Assembly (NCBI GenBank): GCA_014281115.1
Contig: JACONQ010000012.1
Location: 1,240,001 to 1,304,000 of the forward strand
Direction: 5' to 3'
Length of the DNA: 64,000 nt
From: Laburnicola sp. R22_1
Taxonomy: Eukaryota > Ascomycota > Dothideomycetes > Pleosporales > Didymosphaeriaceae
Part shown: piece after piece, positions 44,600 through 54,891 of the stretch
Layout: each line of letters begins with the position of its first letter
Position numbering within the stretch: position 1 is the first letter of the stretch
Made by a program: the position numbers and the translations under genes
Notes under the pieces: model-generated
The model's input: only the letters and a program-made list of their open reading frames with translations
Database searches by the model: none
Told to the model about the DNA's origin: nothing

Positions 44600-46470
44600 A
44601 CGTACTTTGCACTCGAGTCGGACACTCCATCGAGTCGGACACTTTGCCAAGACCCCACCAAGTTCTGTACTATTCACGATAGTATAGAGTCAATATAAAC
44701 TATTTTCGATAGTCTAAATAGGCTAAACTATTCAGAATCTACTTCTATAAGCTGTCTACAGGTTTTTTTATTGTGCCTAGGCTTGCCGCAGCGTCCATAG
44801 CGCCGTTGAGCGGATTCGCCTCCATTAGTGCGCACCCTCTTCTTTGCCTTCTTGCCATCACTACGCACCCCAAAGTCCTTTAGAGTAGCTAGTTGCTGGC
44901 CCTCTTCAACTGTAAAGACTCCTTCTTGCTGCAATCGCTTTCTTTTATATGATTTACGTCGTGTGGCGGCCTTATTAGCAGCTTGAAGTTCGGCGTTGCG
45001 TTTGGTCATTAATACCAAAGAATGCCCTATTATCTCAGCGCCTTTGACAAGCTTTTCCATCGCCTCAACCATATAAGTTGGGGAACTATCCACATGCCTT
45101 TGAATCCTCTGCTTAACTAGCGTCGATTGCGACCTAAGTTCTGTACTATTTCGCGGAGTTTGCGACTCCCATGTACTATCGCGAATAGTACAAAGTGGAG
45201 GCGTACGCAGGCGGACGTTAAGCTGCGATATCACAGCTTCTAGGTCGTGGGGCACTAGGCCAGCACCTCGAAAGCCTCCTTTGATATTACTTTTAGTAAA
45301 CAAAGCCTTAAAAGCAGCAATAAAGCAAGGCAGGAACTCGATTTTAGTGATGTGCGTAATGTAGTTGCGCATTAAATCCTCAGCTTGGCGCCTATACGCC
45401 TTTTTTAAAGGCGCGAAATAGCCCACATTAAGTGGCTGCAAGAGGTGCGACGAATGCGAGGGCATACAGAGAGTAACAATATTGCTCTTCTTGCAATACT
45501 GTTCGAATTCGAACAAGTTGTAACTCTTATGGCCGTTAAGAATAAGCAAACGTGTTATGCCAACAACACGCCTCTTTGTATGCTTATTAAAGTGCTTCAG
45601 CCACTATAGACCAAGCTTATTTATTGTCCAGCCATTCTCAGAGACTGCAATAACCCAATTATGAGGTAGATCCTTCTCCTTATACCAGGCGGAGAGGTGG
45701 TGCTTGCCCCCGAAGATAATAAAGGGTGGGATCCACCACCCCGTCGCATTGATGCCTTGGATGACTGTTGTCCACTCCCTATTGCCCTGCTGCACCTGCT
45801 TTGGCCGTCCTCAACACTCAGAGCCTGTGACTACTGCTCCAGTCGATATTATGCTCATTATGAAGCCTGCTTCATCAAAATTGTAGGGGTCCTTGTCTAG
45901 GATACCATGTTTGGCCTTTATGTTCTTCACAAGCCGGAACCAGTCTTGTATCACCTCAGGATCCTCCTAGAGAGCTCTCTTGTAGTCGTACTTTCGATTG
46001 AACTTGACTTTAAGCTCTGGCTGGCGCTTAACAAAGTCATAAGGCCACCTCTGGCTAACTAGCTTATAGTGGCGTGCAGCCAGTAAAGAATCAGCCATAT
46101 CTTTTATAGCATCGAGCCGAGGCGGAAATTCTCGCGCGTCTAGGTCGAGTATATGCTCCACAATCGCCTGCTCCTCTCTTATAGTAAGTCTTATTTTGTT
46201 GGGTGCGCAGTCGCGTCTAAACGTCTTTCTAGCGCGTCGGTCGCTAAGTGTACTTTAAGAGACGTTGTAGATAGCTGCAGCGCGTCGCTAAGAGAGTGTT
46301 GCGTCTTGTTTAATAGCCTAGATTGCAAGCTATATACGCGCTTCTTTTAACGCTGGTAGTTTATTGTGTGGTTGAGGCATCGCGTTATACTATTGCTGAT
46401 AGTACGTTTTGGTGGGGTCTTGGCAAAGTGTCCGACTCGATGGAGTGTCCGACTCGAGTGCAAAGAACGT
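44600..46470 (-). mobile_element. pogo/Fot-like transposon, family 1 copy 3
   Basis: This 1871-bp element has ends beginning ACGTACTTTGCACTCGAG (left) and, in the right end, ACGTTC in place of ACGTAC. TA lies at 44598-44599 and 46471-46472. Each end has TCGAGTCGGACACT twice, three bases apart, followed by the GCCAAGACCCCACCAA block shared by the family. It is uninterrupted and is the best template for the family-1 body. Confidence 0.94.
44728..46380 (-). pseudogene. Dead pogo-like transposase with zinc-knuckle C-terminus (family 1, copy 3)
   Basis: The longest open part (45549-44728) covers the C-terminal half. YNFDEAGF keeps the first Asp; LILNGHKSY and LQPLNVGYF have Asn at positions two and three. 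The C-terminal tail reads YGRCGKPRHNKKTC, a CCHC zinc knuckle with its first Cys changed to Tyr; copy 2 keeps that Cys but has lost the last one, so the ancestor had a full C-x2-C-x4-H-x4-C. One TAG (RAL-stop-EDP) is shared by all three family-1 copies. Confidence 0.9.
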
Positions 46471-46472
46471 TA

Positions 46473-47185
46473 TTTAAATTTTTAAATTAATATATAAAGT
46501 ATTTATTAAGTTATTAGAGTATTAACTTTGCTAAGAGAAACTGACCAGCTCGGTGGTCCAATACGTTAGCTATTATTAAATTTAGTTAGAGTATAAATAA
46601 CTAGCTAGGCAAAGTTAAAAATAATTCCTAAAAATTTAGCAACCTTATATAAATAAAAGGATTATTAAAAGGGCCTTTAAAGCTTATCTTTAAATACCCT
46701 ATTAGTAATATCTATAGGCTAATTTACTATACCTTATACCTTTAGATCCTAGAGTGCAAGGCACTTCTTTAGTACCTAGATATTAGTAGAAGAGACGCAG
46801 CCTTTATAACGCAATAACAGTATAACGCAGAGATTATACTGCAGAAGCTTAAAAATACACAGCCCTTCGTATATTGTAGCATTGGGGAGCTAAACGCCAG
46901 CATTTTATGGAAATGACGCTGGTAAGTGTCCTTGCTCGTCCGACCACGTGTTGTGATAATATAATCAGTGCATTCAATTGCTGCCCTAAGCGGTGAATTA
47001 GCGCACCTATGAGCAAAGCCTCAATCGTGTGACGTAACACGTTGCTACCCAACTACCAAGGTAACTTCGCACATGCTCCCCTCTTCGTCCTTTAACCTAC
47101 TCACTTCGCCAACCGCGCTACTCATACAAATCGAAGTGCCGACTACCATCTACCAACACATACCTGCAAGCGATCATCCTTCAAA
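46473..47185. other. AT-rich decayed DNA grading into normal promoter DNA
   Basis: From 46473 to about 46860 the sequence is AT-rich and gene-free. A short GC-richer word (46540-46575, reverse complement ACGTATTGGACCACCGAGC) looks like a fragment of a family-1-type transposon end. From about 46870 the composition is normal, and the stretch leads to the amidohydrolase pseudogene. Confidence 0.55.
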
Positions 47186-48184
47186 ATGTTATCAACATTC
47201 AATCGTCGAGTGGGCTCACGTACTTTCTCAACGCACACTCGTATAAAAACAGTCTCCAAAGTCACCCACGTCCCTTATCGACACTGGTACTCCTCTTCAC
47301 ACGAAATTACCTTGCCAGAAGGGGTGTGGGACAGCCACATGCATGTCATCGAACCTTCGAAATATCCGTCCCCGAAAGGCGTCAAGCCTCCCCAGGAAGC
47401 CACGTTGAACCAAGCATTAGCCAACGCCAAACGACTTGGATTGCAAAATTTAGTCTTTGTCCAAAAGTCCACTTACAATCACGACAACACCTAGATACTC
47501 GACGCTCTCAGGACCGTGGGTCCAGCCAATGGTCGTGGTGTCGTTTCGTTTGACCCTGAGCAAACAGATCTATCGACCCTGCAACAGTGGCACGACCTCG
47601 GCGTCCGAGGCGTTAGAATCAATCTACGATCTTCGAAAACGGTCGTGGATAAGGCCGAGATCCAGCGCATGCTGCGGCAGTATGCGGAAAAGCTGCAACC
47701 AATGAAGACGTGGTCTATCGGATTGTACGCGGATATGGAAGTATTGGATCATGTACAACCTTTGGTGTCTGAACTCAACGTGAAGCTTGTACTGGACCAT
47801 TTTGGTTCTCCAGGAAGCTTGCCTCTGGATCTAGCCAAACAGCGCGGCTGGAGTGCGCTTCGTAACATGATGGAAGATCCCAGCGTGTACGTCAAGATGT
47901 CAGCACCGTATCTATTTTCCAATAGTGCGGACTTCCAGGAGTTCGAGTCTCTAGCAAGGGCTCTGCTGAGCGCACGAAATGGTGGGGGAGTGGTGTTTGG
48001 CTCGGATTGACCGCATACGCAGTCGCGTGGGTATGATGCGCATCCGTTTTTGCGGAAGGCCATGGAGTGGTGTGATGGCGACGAGGAATTGCTGAAGTAG
48101 GTTTTCCGGGATAATGCACGGGTGTTATGGACGTCTCCTATTAGTTTTTGGTGTGTAGAATGGCAAATATCACTGGGAACCTGA
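47186..48184 (+). pseudogene. Broken amidohydrolase-2 family gene
   Basis: A single frame from MLSTFNRRVGSRTFSTHTR (a likely mitochondrial targeting sequence) encodes a metal-dependent TIM-barrel hydrolase of the 2-pyrone-4,6-dicarboxylate lactonase type. Motifs: WDSHMHVIEP (metal-binding HxH), GVRGVRINLR, LVLDHFGSPG, and GSD-stop-PHTQ where the family has SDWPH. Three in-frame stops (TAG 47492-47494, TGA 48008-48010, TAG 48098-48100) break it, with no frameshift. The lost TGA position fits TGG to TGA, and the last TAG fits CAG to TAG. The pattern suggests RIP or similar C-to-T decay spreading from the transposon block 700 bp upstream. Confidence 0.88.
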
Positions 48185-48950
48185 GTCGTTGAGAGCATGC
48201 TGTGCCTGATGGATCAAGTCAGCGTGTTTCGTATTTGGTGATGAAAAGCGGCATGACTTACACTGCCAACGACCTCATCTCTCAAAGTAGAACCGAACGC
48301 GACTCTACGAGTCTACTTCTGGAACGACCACTCCTAGTAATTCGTCGAAAACTAGCCTGGTAATCGGATTGCGTAGTCTCGAGGGCTTCAATGCCAGACA
48401 ACTATTTCCATAAACAGACAAGTGTGGACAGACAACCCGTCCCCTGTGGTAGGATGGGCGAGCTCAACGCCAGCATCTTCTAGAGGAGATCAGTATTCTT
48501 CTTCCACATACGACCATAGGACCCGGAAAGCAAGGCATCCCGTCTGATCTGCCCAGTTTAAGCCGGATACCGGCGGAATAGTACGCGAGTTTGGAGACAA
48601 TCGTGGAATTCCCGCTGTTGTATGTTTTTTTTTCCTCGCCCGAGGTGGATCACGTGATCTGCTCAGGCCGGGCGGGGGGCTAGGGCTATGTAGTAGTTTT
48701 AGGTCTCGATAGAGAATGTGACAAGTGAACAAAGTGAAGTAATCAACTGCATTTGGTATAATAATTAATGTTCAGCTGCTGTTCTAGTAATAGAAATGCT
48801 CATGCTGAGCGGTGGTGGCCTCGTCTTTAACCGTGCTTCGGGGTAAACTTCCACCACAGTGAAACCGGCAAGTTTAGGCGAGCGCGCCACTTCCGCATCT
48901 GATCTGCAACCCAACTTTGGAGCGTTGCATCGCCGAATCTTCAGGATACA
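48185..48950. other. Intergenic region, no gene recognised
   Basis: The 3' flank of the amidohydrolase pseudogene and the promoter of the metaxin gene. Open frames on both strands have no recognisable similarity. Confidence 0.5.
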
Positions 48951-49981
48951 ATGACGACGGAACGCAGCGGGCAAGACGATGCATTGCAGAATCCACGACC
49001 AGCGCAATCTCCTCCTCGTCGCAGTATCTTCTCCGTGCCGACGCCGATAAAGCAGCTGTTCGACCGCTTTCCGCTCCTCACATACTCTGCGAACGACCTT
49101 CCACAGCGCGCGCCGAGAAATCGCCATACACATACACTATATGTGTTTACGACGAACAAGGGGGCTACAGAAGGAGCGCCATCATACAATCCTGCGTGTC
49201 TGAAGTGGCAGGTAAGGAAGCACCTCGGCGAGCTGTCGAATGGCAAGCCAATGAATGCCAACGGATATAGGCATACCTGAAATTCTCCAATATCGACTTC
49301 CAAATTGCCTCGTCGAATAACCATGCGTCTCCTAGCGGCGCACTCCCGTTCCTCATACCAGGCTCCGCAGAGTCCTCGAAGCCTCCACCTCCGGTTCCTT
49401 CTGCGAAGCTACAGAGATGGGGCATGAACAACAGCGCCGCGGCAATTGAGGAGCCGGGAGATGTGCGATACGAGGCGTATTTGTCGCTCCTAGATCATCG
49501 GATACGGAGGGCATGGGTGCGTTCTTCTCAGTCCAACATCTGCGCCAGTACTCACAAGCAACAGCTCTACAGCATCTACATCTCCTCGAACTCGACCTGC
49601 ATCGCTGAACCCCTATACATCCTCCCTGCCTCCACAAACCCTTTTGTGCGCCTCACAATCGCCCACGAGCTGCGTCGCGCCGCCGAAAACGAGTTGTTGA
49701 AGTTCTCCGCGGTCCTCAACGCCGAGGATCTATACAAGCAAGTCGAGGAGGCCTTCACGGCGCTCGAAGCCGCTCTAGGGGAAGATTCTTGGTTCTTCGG
49801 AGCTGCAACACCTGGGCTGTTCGATGCCAGCGTATTCTCGTATACGCATTTGCTCATGGACGATGCGTTGGGGAAGGGCTGGGTCGACACGCGTCTACGC
49901 GATGCGCTGCTCCCGCGCAAGAACTTGACAAGTCATCGCAACCGCATCCTTGCCTCCTACTTCTCCAACCAGGCACAATAG
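48951..49981 (+). CDS. Metaxin-like mitochondrial outer-membrane sorting protein (Sam35/Sam37 type)
   Basis: Three exons, 48951-49211, 49271-49516 and 49565-49981, give 307 residues; all junctions are phase 0 and the third acceptor could alternatively be 49559. After a polar start, IFSVPTPIKQLFDRFPLLTYSANDLP leads into the metaxin N-terminal thioredoxin-like domain (LYVFTTNKGA, PACLKWQAYLKFSNIDFQIASSNNHASPSGALPFLI). The C-terminal half is a glutathione-transferase-like helical domain (EEAFTALEAALGEDSWFFGAATPGLFDASVFSYTHLL). Family knowledge: metaxins form the cytosolic face of the SAM complex that inserts beta-barrel proteins into the mitochondrial outer membrane. No lesion is seen. Confidence 0.88.
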
Positions 49982-50395
49982 CTTTCGGATGACTCCGACT
50001 TGCAGCCTCTATGTAGTGTACCATGTATAACACCCAAACAGATATTTTGTTAATGAAAAGGGCGGTCGCGCACTGTAGGATAGCATTGCGCAGGGGCCTG
50101 GGATTCCTATTCGATATCAGGCAGATGTTTTTTTGGGCTTTGGTGCAGGTGGCGCGCTCGCCCGTGACTTGGCGTGGTCTGGCTTGATGCAATGCAGACG
50201 TGAGTCATCTAAATCGCGTCTTGGACTACAACATTGCCTAATCGGGGTGATCGAGGAATTGACAGGGCGCGTAGCTATCGATATATAGCTCGTGTAGGGC
50301 AACTTATTATCTACGAGCCAGTTCCTCAGGTTTTGCATTCTCTTTACCATCTTCTCGCTATTGATCGACTGACGACCAGGCAAACTTGTTCCATC
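49982..50395. other. Intergenic region, no gene recognised
   Basis: 3' flank of metaxin and promoter of the methyltransferase gene. An in-frame upstream ATG at 50234 exists, but the added residues look non-conserved. Confidence 0.5.
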
Positions 50396-51389
50396 ATGAC
50401 GCAACCCACCTCGGTCAACGCAACCTTCGACACCTCCCTCGTCGACATGAAAACCTCCTTCTCAACCACCGAATCCGACCCCGACACGACCACCCTCAAA
50501 CCCCCCGTCCTCCAAAGCAACACATCCTCTCAATCCCCCGTCACGCAAACACCAAACTACTCACCCCCCAACCCATCACCACCCCCCATCCACAACATCC
50601 CCACCCAAGACGCCTACAACCAATGGGCACCCATCTACGACACAGACGGCAACATCCTCCAAGCCATCGACGACGCCCAACTAACACACCTCCTCCCCAC
50701 CTTCCTCTCCCTCATCACACCCCCTACCCCACCCACCACACCGCTCCAAATACTCGACCTAGGCTGCGGAACAGGCCGCAACACGGCGAAGCTCCTCACT
50801 CACGCCTGGCCCGCTGACATGCGCGTTACCATCACAGGAGTAGATTTCTCGGCCGCCATGTTGAATGGTGCAGCGGGGAAACTGGAACCTTTGGTCGCTG
50901 CTGCAGAGAAGAACGAGGGAACCAAAAAAGCAAACATAACCCTCCATCTCTCACGCGCAGATTGTTTCCCCACCGTCCACCACGCCCACGCCGACCCCCT
51001 CCCCCGTTCCCTCCCTCTCGCCCCTCCAAACCCACGCCGTACTCAGCACCCTCGTCCTCGAACACGTGCCCCTGGCCGCGTTCTTTGCTACGCTGGCCCG
51101 CATCCTTGCGCCGGGGGGGTATGCGCTGGTGACGAATATGCATGCTGAGATGGGGCGGGTGTCGCAGGCGGGGTTTATGGATGCGCGGGGTGTCAAGGTT
51201 AGGGGGGAGAGTTTTGCGTATACGGTTGAGGAGTGTGTGGGGGCGGCGCGGGGGGCGGGGTTTGAGGTTGTGAGGGTGGAGGAGAGAGGGGTGGAGAGGG
51301 GGGATGTGGAGGGTGGGGTGGTGGGGGCGAGGGGGCGGAAGTGGGTTGGTGTTAGAGTTTGGGTTGGGATGGTTTTGAGGAGGGGATGA
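50396..51389 (+). pseudogene. SAM-dependent methyltransferase with a frameshift
   Basis: The first frame (50396-51148) starts MTQPTSVNATFDTSLVDMKT and contains AYNQWAPIYDTDGN and the SAM-binding motif LQILDLGCGTGRNTAKLL near residues 116-132. At the C-rich run about 51001-51005 the reading must shift by one base to reach LQTHAVLSTLVLEHVPLAAFFATLARILAPGGY (post-motif region), which ends at 51389. One extra C would explain it, so this is either a real lesion or a sequencing error in a homopolymer. A class I small-molecule methyltransferase is expected; the substrate is unknown. The C-terminal tail is Gly/Val/Arg-rich and poorly conserved. Confidence 0.75.
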
Positions 51390-51631
51390 GGGGGTGGGTA
51401 GGGGGGATGCTACTGGTACAGTGGAAAGTGGGAGGTATCATGCAAAGTCTGACAGGTCAATGTTCATCCTGGTACCACGTATCTACTATGCACACTCGCG
51501 TCCTGACTCTCACGCCCTCGTGCGTCGACAAAACCCACCGAAAAAGCCAACCACCGTGTACAAATTCCAGCCAGACCATCCGCACAAGCCTACACGTGCG
51601 CTATAGAAGACCATCTCACACGATCCACCAT

Positions 51632-52750
51632 CTACTCCGCGCCCGCAAATCCCTTGTGCTCCTTGTGCGCCTTGTACCAGTAGCTGTCCTTCTTGGGCGC
51701 CAGCTCAGGCGAAAGCTTCTCCAAGATGACCTGCAGCAGCTTCTCCTTGCCAACCTCGTTGTCAGCATCGCGGTTCCAGATGGCAATCTGCACGGCGTTC
51801 CATCGCACGCTGTACGAGACGCCGCAGATGTCGTCGTTGAAAGCTGCAAAGGTAACACGTTAGCACTGCTTTTGTAACAGAGAAGATAGTCTAGTAGAAT
51901 CCGAGATATAGAACGGAAGACTTGACTCACAAGCTCGCTTCGTTTCAACCGCGCCTTGGAGAATGTCGCCAACAGCGAGCAGGCAGATCTCGTGCCAGAA
52001 CTGGGCCGCCGCCTCCTTCGGGATGCGGAAGTAGTAGGCGCCGCCGCGGGTGTTGCGCGGGTCTTCCCAGAGGGGCTTGACGCCGAGGTGGAACAGGTGG
52101 ATCGAGTCGCGCAGCTTCAAGTTGTCGACGGGGATGTTGTTGAAGTGCTGGTAGAAGTCCTTGACGGAGACGATCTGCTCGCCGAGCGCCTTCGGGCGGG
52201 CGGCGTACTCCTCGGCGCCGGCGGCGGACGAGGCCGACGTCTTGGGCGGCGGGTTCTGCTGCCCCTTTTCCGCCCAGAATTGCCACCGGTACTTGAACTC
52301 GGGGACGCGCACGGATTTGAAGATGCTGTTTAGCATCGCCGTGCCGCGGGCGGGAGAGGCGGTGGCGGAAGCCTCCTGGGCGCTTGCCGCAGGCAAGTCC
52401 GAGGTGCTGAGGGCGGGAAGACGGGAGGTCATTTTTGCGCCGGGGGGCAGGATGGTGTTGAGGGTGGTGAGGGTGTTGGTGAGCCCGAGCTGGAACTCTT
52501 GGCTGAGGGGGGAGGTGGGCTTGGGAGGGAGGGGGTTGCCGTTGGCGAGGAAGTGGAGGGCCCCGAGGAATGAGCTTGGGACGGGCTCGGACTTGGTGAA
52601 AGCTTTCTTGTCCTTGTTGTTGACCGAAGTCTTCTTGACGAACAGGACAGCTGGATCCTGGGCGGGATCAAACTCGAGCGGCTGGGCGTGTGGGATGCGG
52701 TTGGCGGAAGAAGCCTTGAGCATAGCAATTAGACGAGCTGTTTCAGCCAT
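51632..52750 (-). CDS. eIF4E-family cap-binding protein
   Basis: Two exons, 52750-51931 and 51843-51632 (intron GTGAGT...CAG, phase 1), give 343 residues starting MAETARLIAMLKASS. The N-terminal about 165 residues are Pro/Ser-rich. The cap-binding fold spans about 167 to the end: YRWQFWAEKG, VKDFYQHFNNIPVDNLKLRDSIHLFHLGVKPLWEDPRNTRGGAYYFRI, FWHEICLLAVGD, DICGVSYSVRWNAVQIAIWNRD. The Trp residues in the RWQFW and PLWED positions match those that sandwich the 7-methylguanosine cap. The long N-terminal extension suggests a class II/4EHP-like form rather than the main eIF4E, which is typically about 210-260 residues in fungi. It acts in the cytosol. The gene looks intact. Confidence 0.88.
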
Positions 52751-52884
52751 TTTGGCGATGTGTGATGGTGAGGATTGATGTAGGTTGAAAAGAAATTGGA
52801 GTTTGAAAGCTTCAGTGCAGAGTGGTAGAGAATGGGACAAATGGACTGAAGAGGAAAGGAGAGAGGGAGCAGAAGAGCAGTGGT

Positions 52885-52893
52885 GTTTATATA
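52885..52893 (-). promoter_or_regulatory. TATA-like box of the eIF4E-family gene
   Basis: On the minus strand the sequence reads TATATAAAC, about 135 bp upstream of the start codon at 52750. It is the best TATA match in this promoter and at a plausible distance if the leader is about 100 bases. Confidence 0.45.
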
Positions 52894-53831
52894 GTGGGCG
52901 GTGTCCGTTTGACGCACAATAGAAAACCTTCCTATTGACGGCTTCCTATTGTTCGCCATTCTAGGAGGCTGGGGAGCGTGAAGTGGTGTGTGCGTGGGCG
53001 GTAGCAGCGAGGGTGAAGGTGAACGTGAAGGTGAATCTGGCGGGAAGCGAACAATCCAACCCGCGCCGCACTATCTCTTTGCTCCCCATTATAGAAAAAG
53101 AACAATAGGAAATGTGAGGAGGGCAATTAGGGGTACAGTTATCGGGGCATCCGTGTTATCAGCCCTGAGGGGCGAGCCTTTCGGCAGGGCGCATTTCAGG
53201 CATGCTCGGTTCCTCTCTTTCGATAAGACGGCAGCAAAGCACACAAAAGACGTAGGATAGACGCAACAGAGGTTCACATAGAAAGCGGGCACGTACCTTT
53301 TACAGCTGATATCTCGATGCTATCCCTGTAACCTGACCGTATCAACCCACTTGGACTACCTCGGAAAACGTGCGAAGGGGGGCTTGCTCCACTGCTTCAG
53401 CAAGGCTCAAGAAGACTTGATATAGACCACAAAAGGCTCGGGAGAAGCGTGAGAGCACCGTCGGTGAAGAGGTGAGGTGCACGTTGAACTGGGGCCTACG
53501 GTGTTTAAGGGCAGGCCATGCTGCAACGGGCCAAGTCAGCACAGCTCGTAGCCGCCAGCCGTTGGGTTTCAGGCCCCCGTTTCACCACCCCGGCCGGCAG
53601 CGCCAAATAGCCCAACCGTATCGGGGCACACTTGGCGGTGACGTGCATCTTGTCTGCACGCCGTTATTGGGCTTGTGTCTAGCTATCTACGAAGTAGAGG
53701 AGGGCGCTTGACGCTGGGGTGCTCCTCGAAGAGCGGATCGGTTGCGCCGCATAGAAAAGGCGCCGGCCAATCCCGAGTCGCACATTTTCTCGAACCATCC
53801 CAGACATCCACCGACTCACACAATCGCCGCC
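52894..53831. other. Divergent intergenic region, no gene recognised
   Basis: About 0.9 kb lies between the eIF4E-family gene (minus) and the NOPCHAP1-like gene (plus). Short open frames occur on both strands with nothing recognisable. The word CCTATTG recurs at about 52930 and 52948, and in reverse near 53104. Confidence 0.45.
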
Positions 53832-54669
53832 ATGACACGGATCGCGAGCCCAGAAAACCCCTACAAGAGGAATATAGACGCCGTCCAGCGCGTTTATGAG
53901 TGCGCAAAACGACTGAAGACGCATCCTGACAGCGACTCGGCGCCGTCGACCGTATCCGACGAGTCCGCTCGGATACCCACCAGCGTCCCCGAAGATACTA
54001 CCGAAGCGAGCGACGTGGAGAGCGATACTTTCACCGAGGCATCAGAGTCGAGCGAGGAGCCCAGCGACGAGAGTTCGACCGAGGGCGAGGATGGGGACGT
54101 GGATGAAGAGGAAGATGAGCATGGGGACGAGGACGAATACAAGCACGATGCAGATCAGGATGAGGCAGGAGTCGTAAATCTACGCGCGAACAGAGGGCAG
54201 CGGCCGAAATTCAAGCTCGGAGACGAGGAAGCAGAAGAGGACATACGGCCCTTTCTGAAGGAGTTTCTGCCGCAACTCGAAGCAGCGAACGAAGAGCTCG
54301 AAGCGCAGAAGAAGGCAGGGACTCTACAGAGCAGCGAGATCAATGGGGAGGCGACTGGAGATGATGAGGAGCAGTATATTGAGATGGTAAGTTCTTGGCT
54401 CCCTTTAGCTTGCACAGTAGGAGTTGAGGACGCGCATCGGTATATGCTTGCGCTTGTGGGCTAGATGTTGACTCGTGCAGAATCTCGGCCTAGGCGTCCT
54501 CGAGGAGAAAGACGACACCGCTGTCAATTCCTCGGGTGGCGGAAGCGATGACGAGCAAGGCGGAGAGGAGGTCAAGGAGAAGGATATTCTGGGCAAGCTC
54601 CTTGGGCGGGAGAAGGCCGAGGATCCGATTGGCATCCAAGAAGTCCCCGCCACAGAAAATAACACTTGA
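53832..54669 (+). CDS. NOPCHAP1-like acidic nuclear protein
   Basis: Exons 53832-54386 and 54481-54669 (intron GTAAGT...GCAG, phase 0) give 247 residues. A Ser/Glu/Asp-rich acidic middle (about 45-120) precedes a conserved block (RPFLKEFLPQLEAANEELEAQKKAGTL ... EEQYIEMNLGLGVLEEK) that matches the NOPCHAP1/DUF4598 family. Family knowledge: this protein links NOP58 with the R2TP/RuvBL ATPases during box C/D snoRNP assembly. It is likely nuclear; a basic patch KRLKT lies near residue 33. The second exon ends in an acidic tail. The assignment rests on the conserved block only. Confidence 0.75.
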
Positions 54670-54891
54670 GATGGTTGAGGAGAGCATAATATCGGACATT
54701 TTTGCACGCGGAACAGTACCGCATCTCAGAACTGGAGTGGAGAGACTACCTAAGTACCATACAAGCCACGCTTTTATACGGCGTGAGTGTCTTCTACAGC
54801 TGCACCTATACCCCGAATCAACTTTTTCTTTCCTCCTCCATAACACAAAATCGTCCTTGAACATCGCAATCAATCGCTAACCACCGCGCCC

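Noticed and set aside
42201..46872. ACAGCCCTTCGTAT occurs at 42201-42214 and 46859-46872, bracketing the E/copy-3 transposon block like a long target duplication.
   Set aside because: Several 14-bp repeats are expected by chance in 64 kb, and no transposon end adjoins either copy; the position match was noticed after the fact.
51945..52778. Antisense and alternate-frame ORFs of 100-205 codons across the eIF4E-family gene.
   Set aside because: They overlap a clearly conserved minus-strand gene and have low-complexity Arg/Ala/Gly composition.
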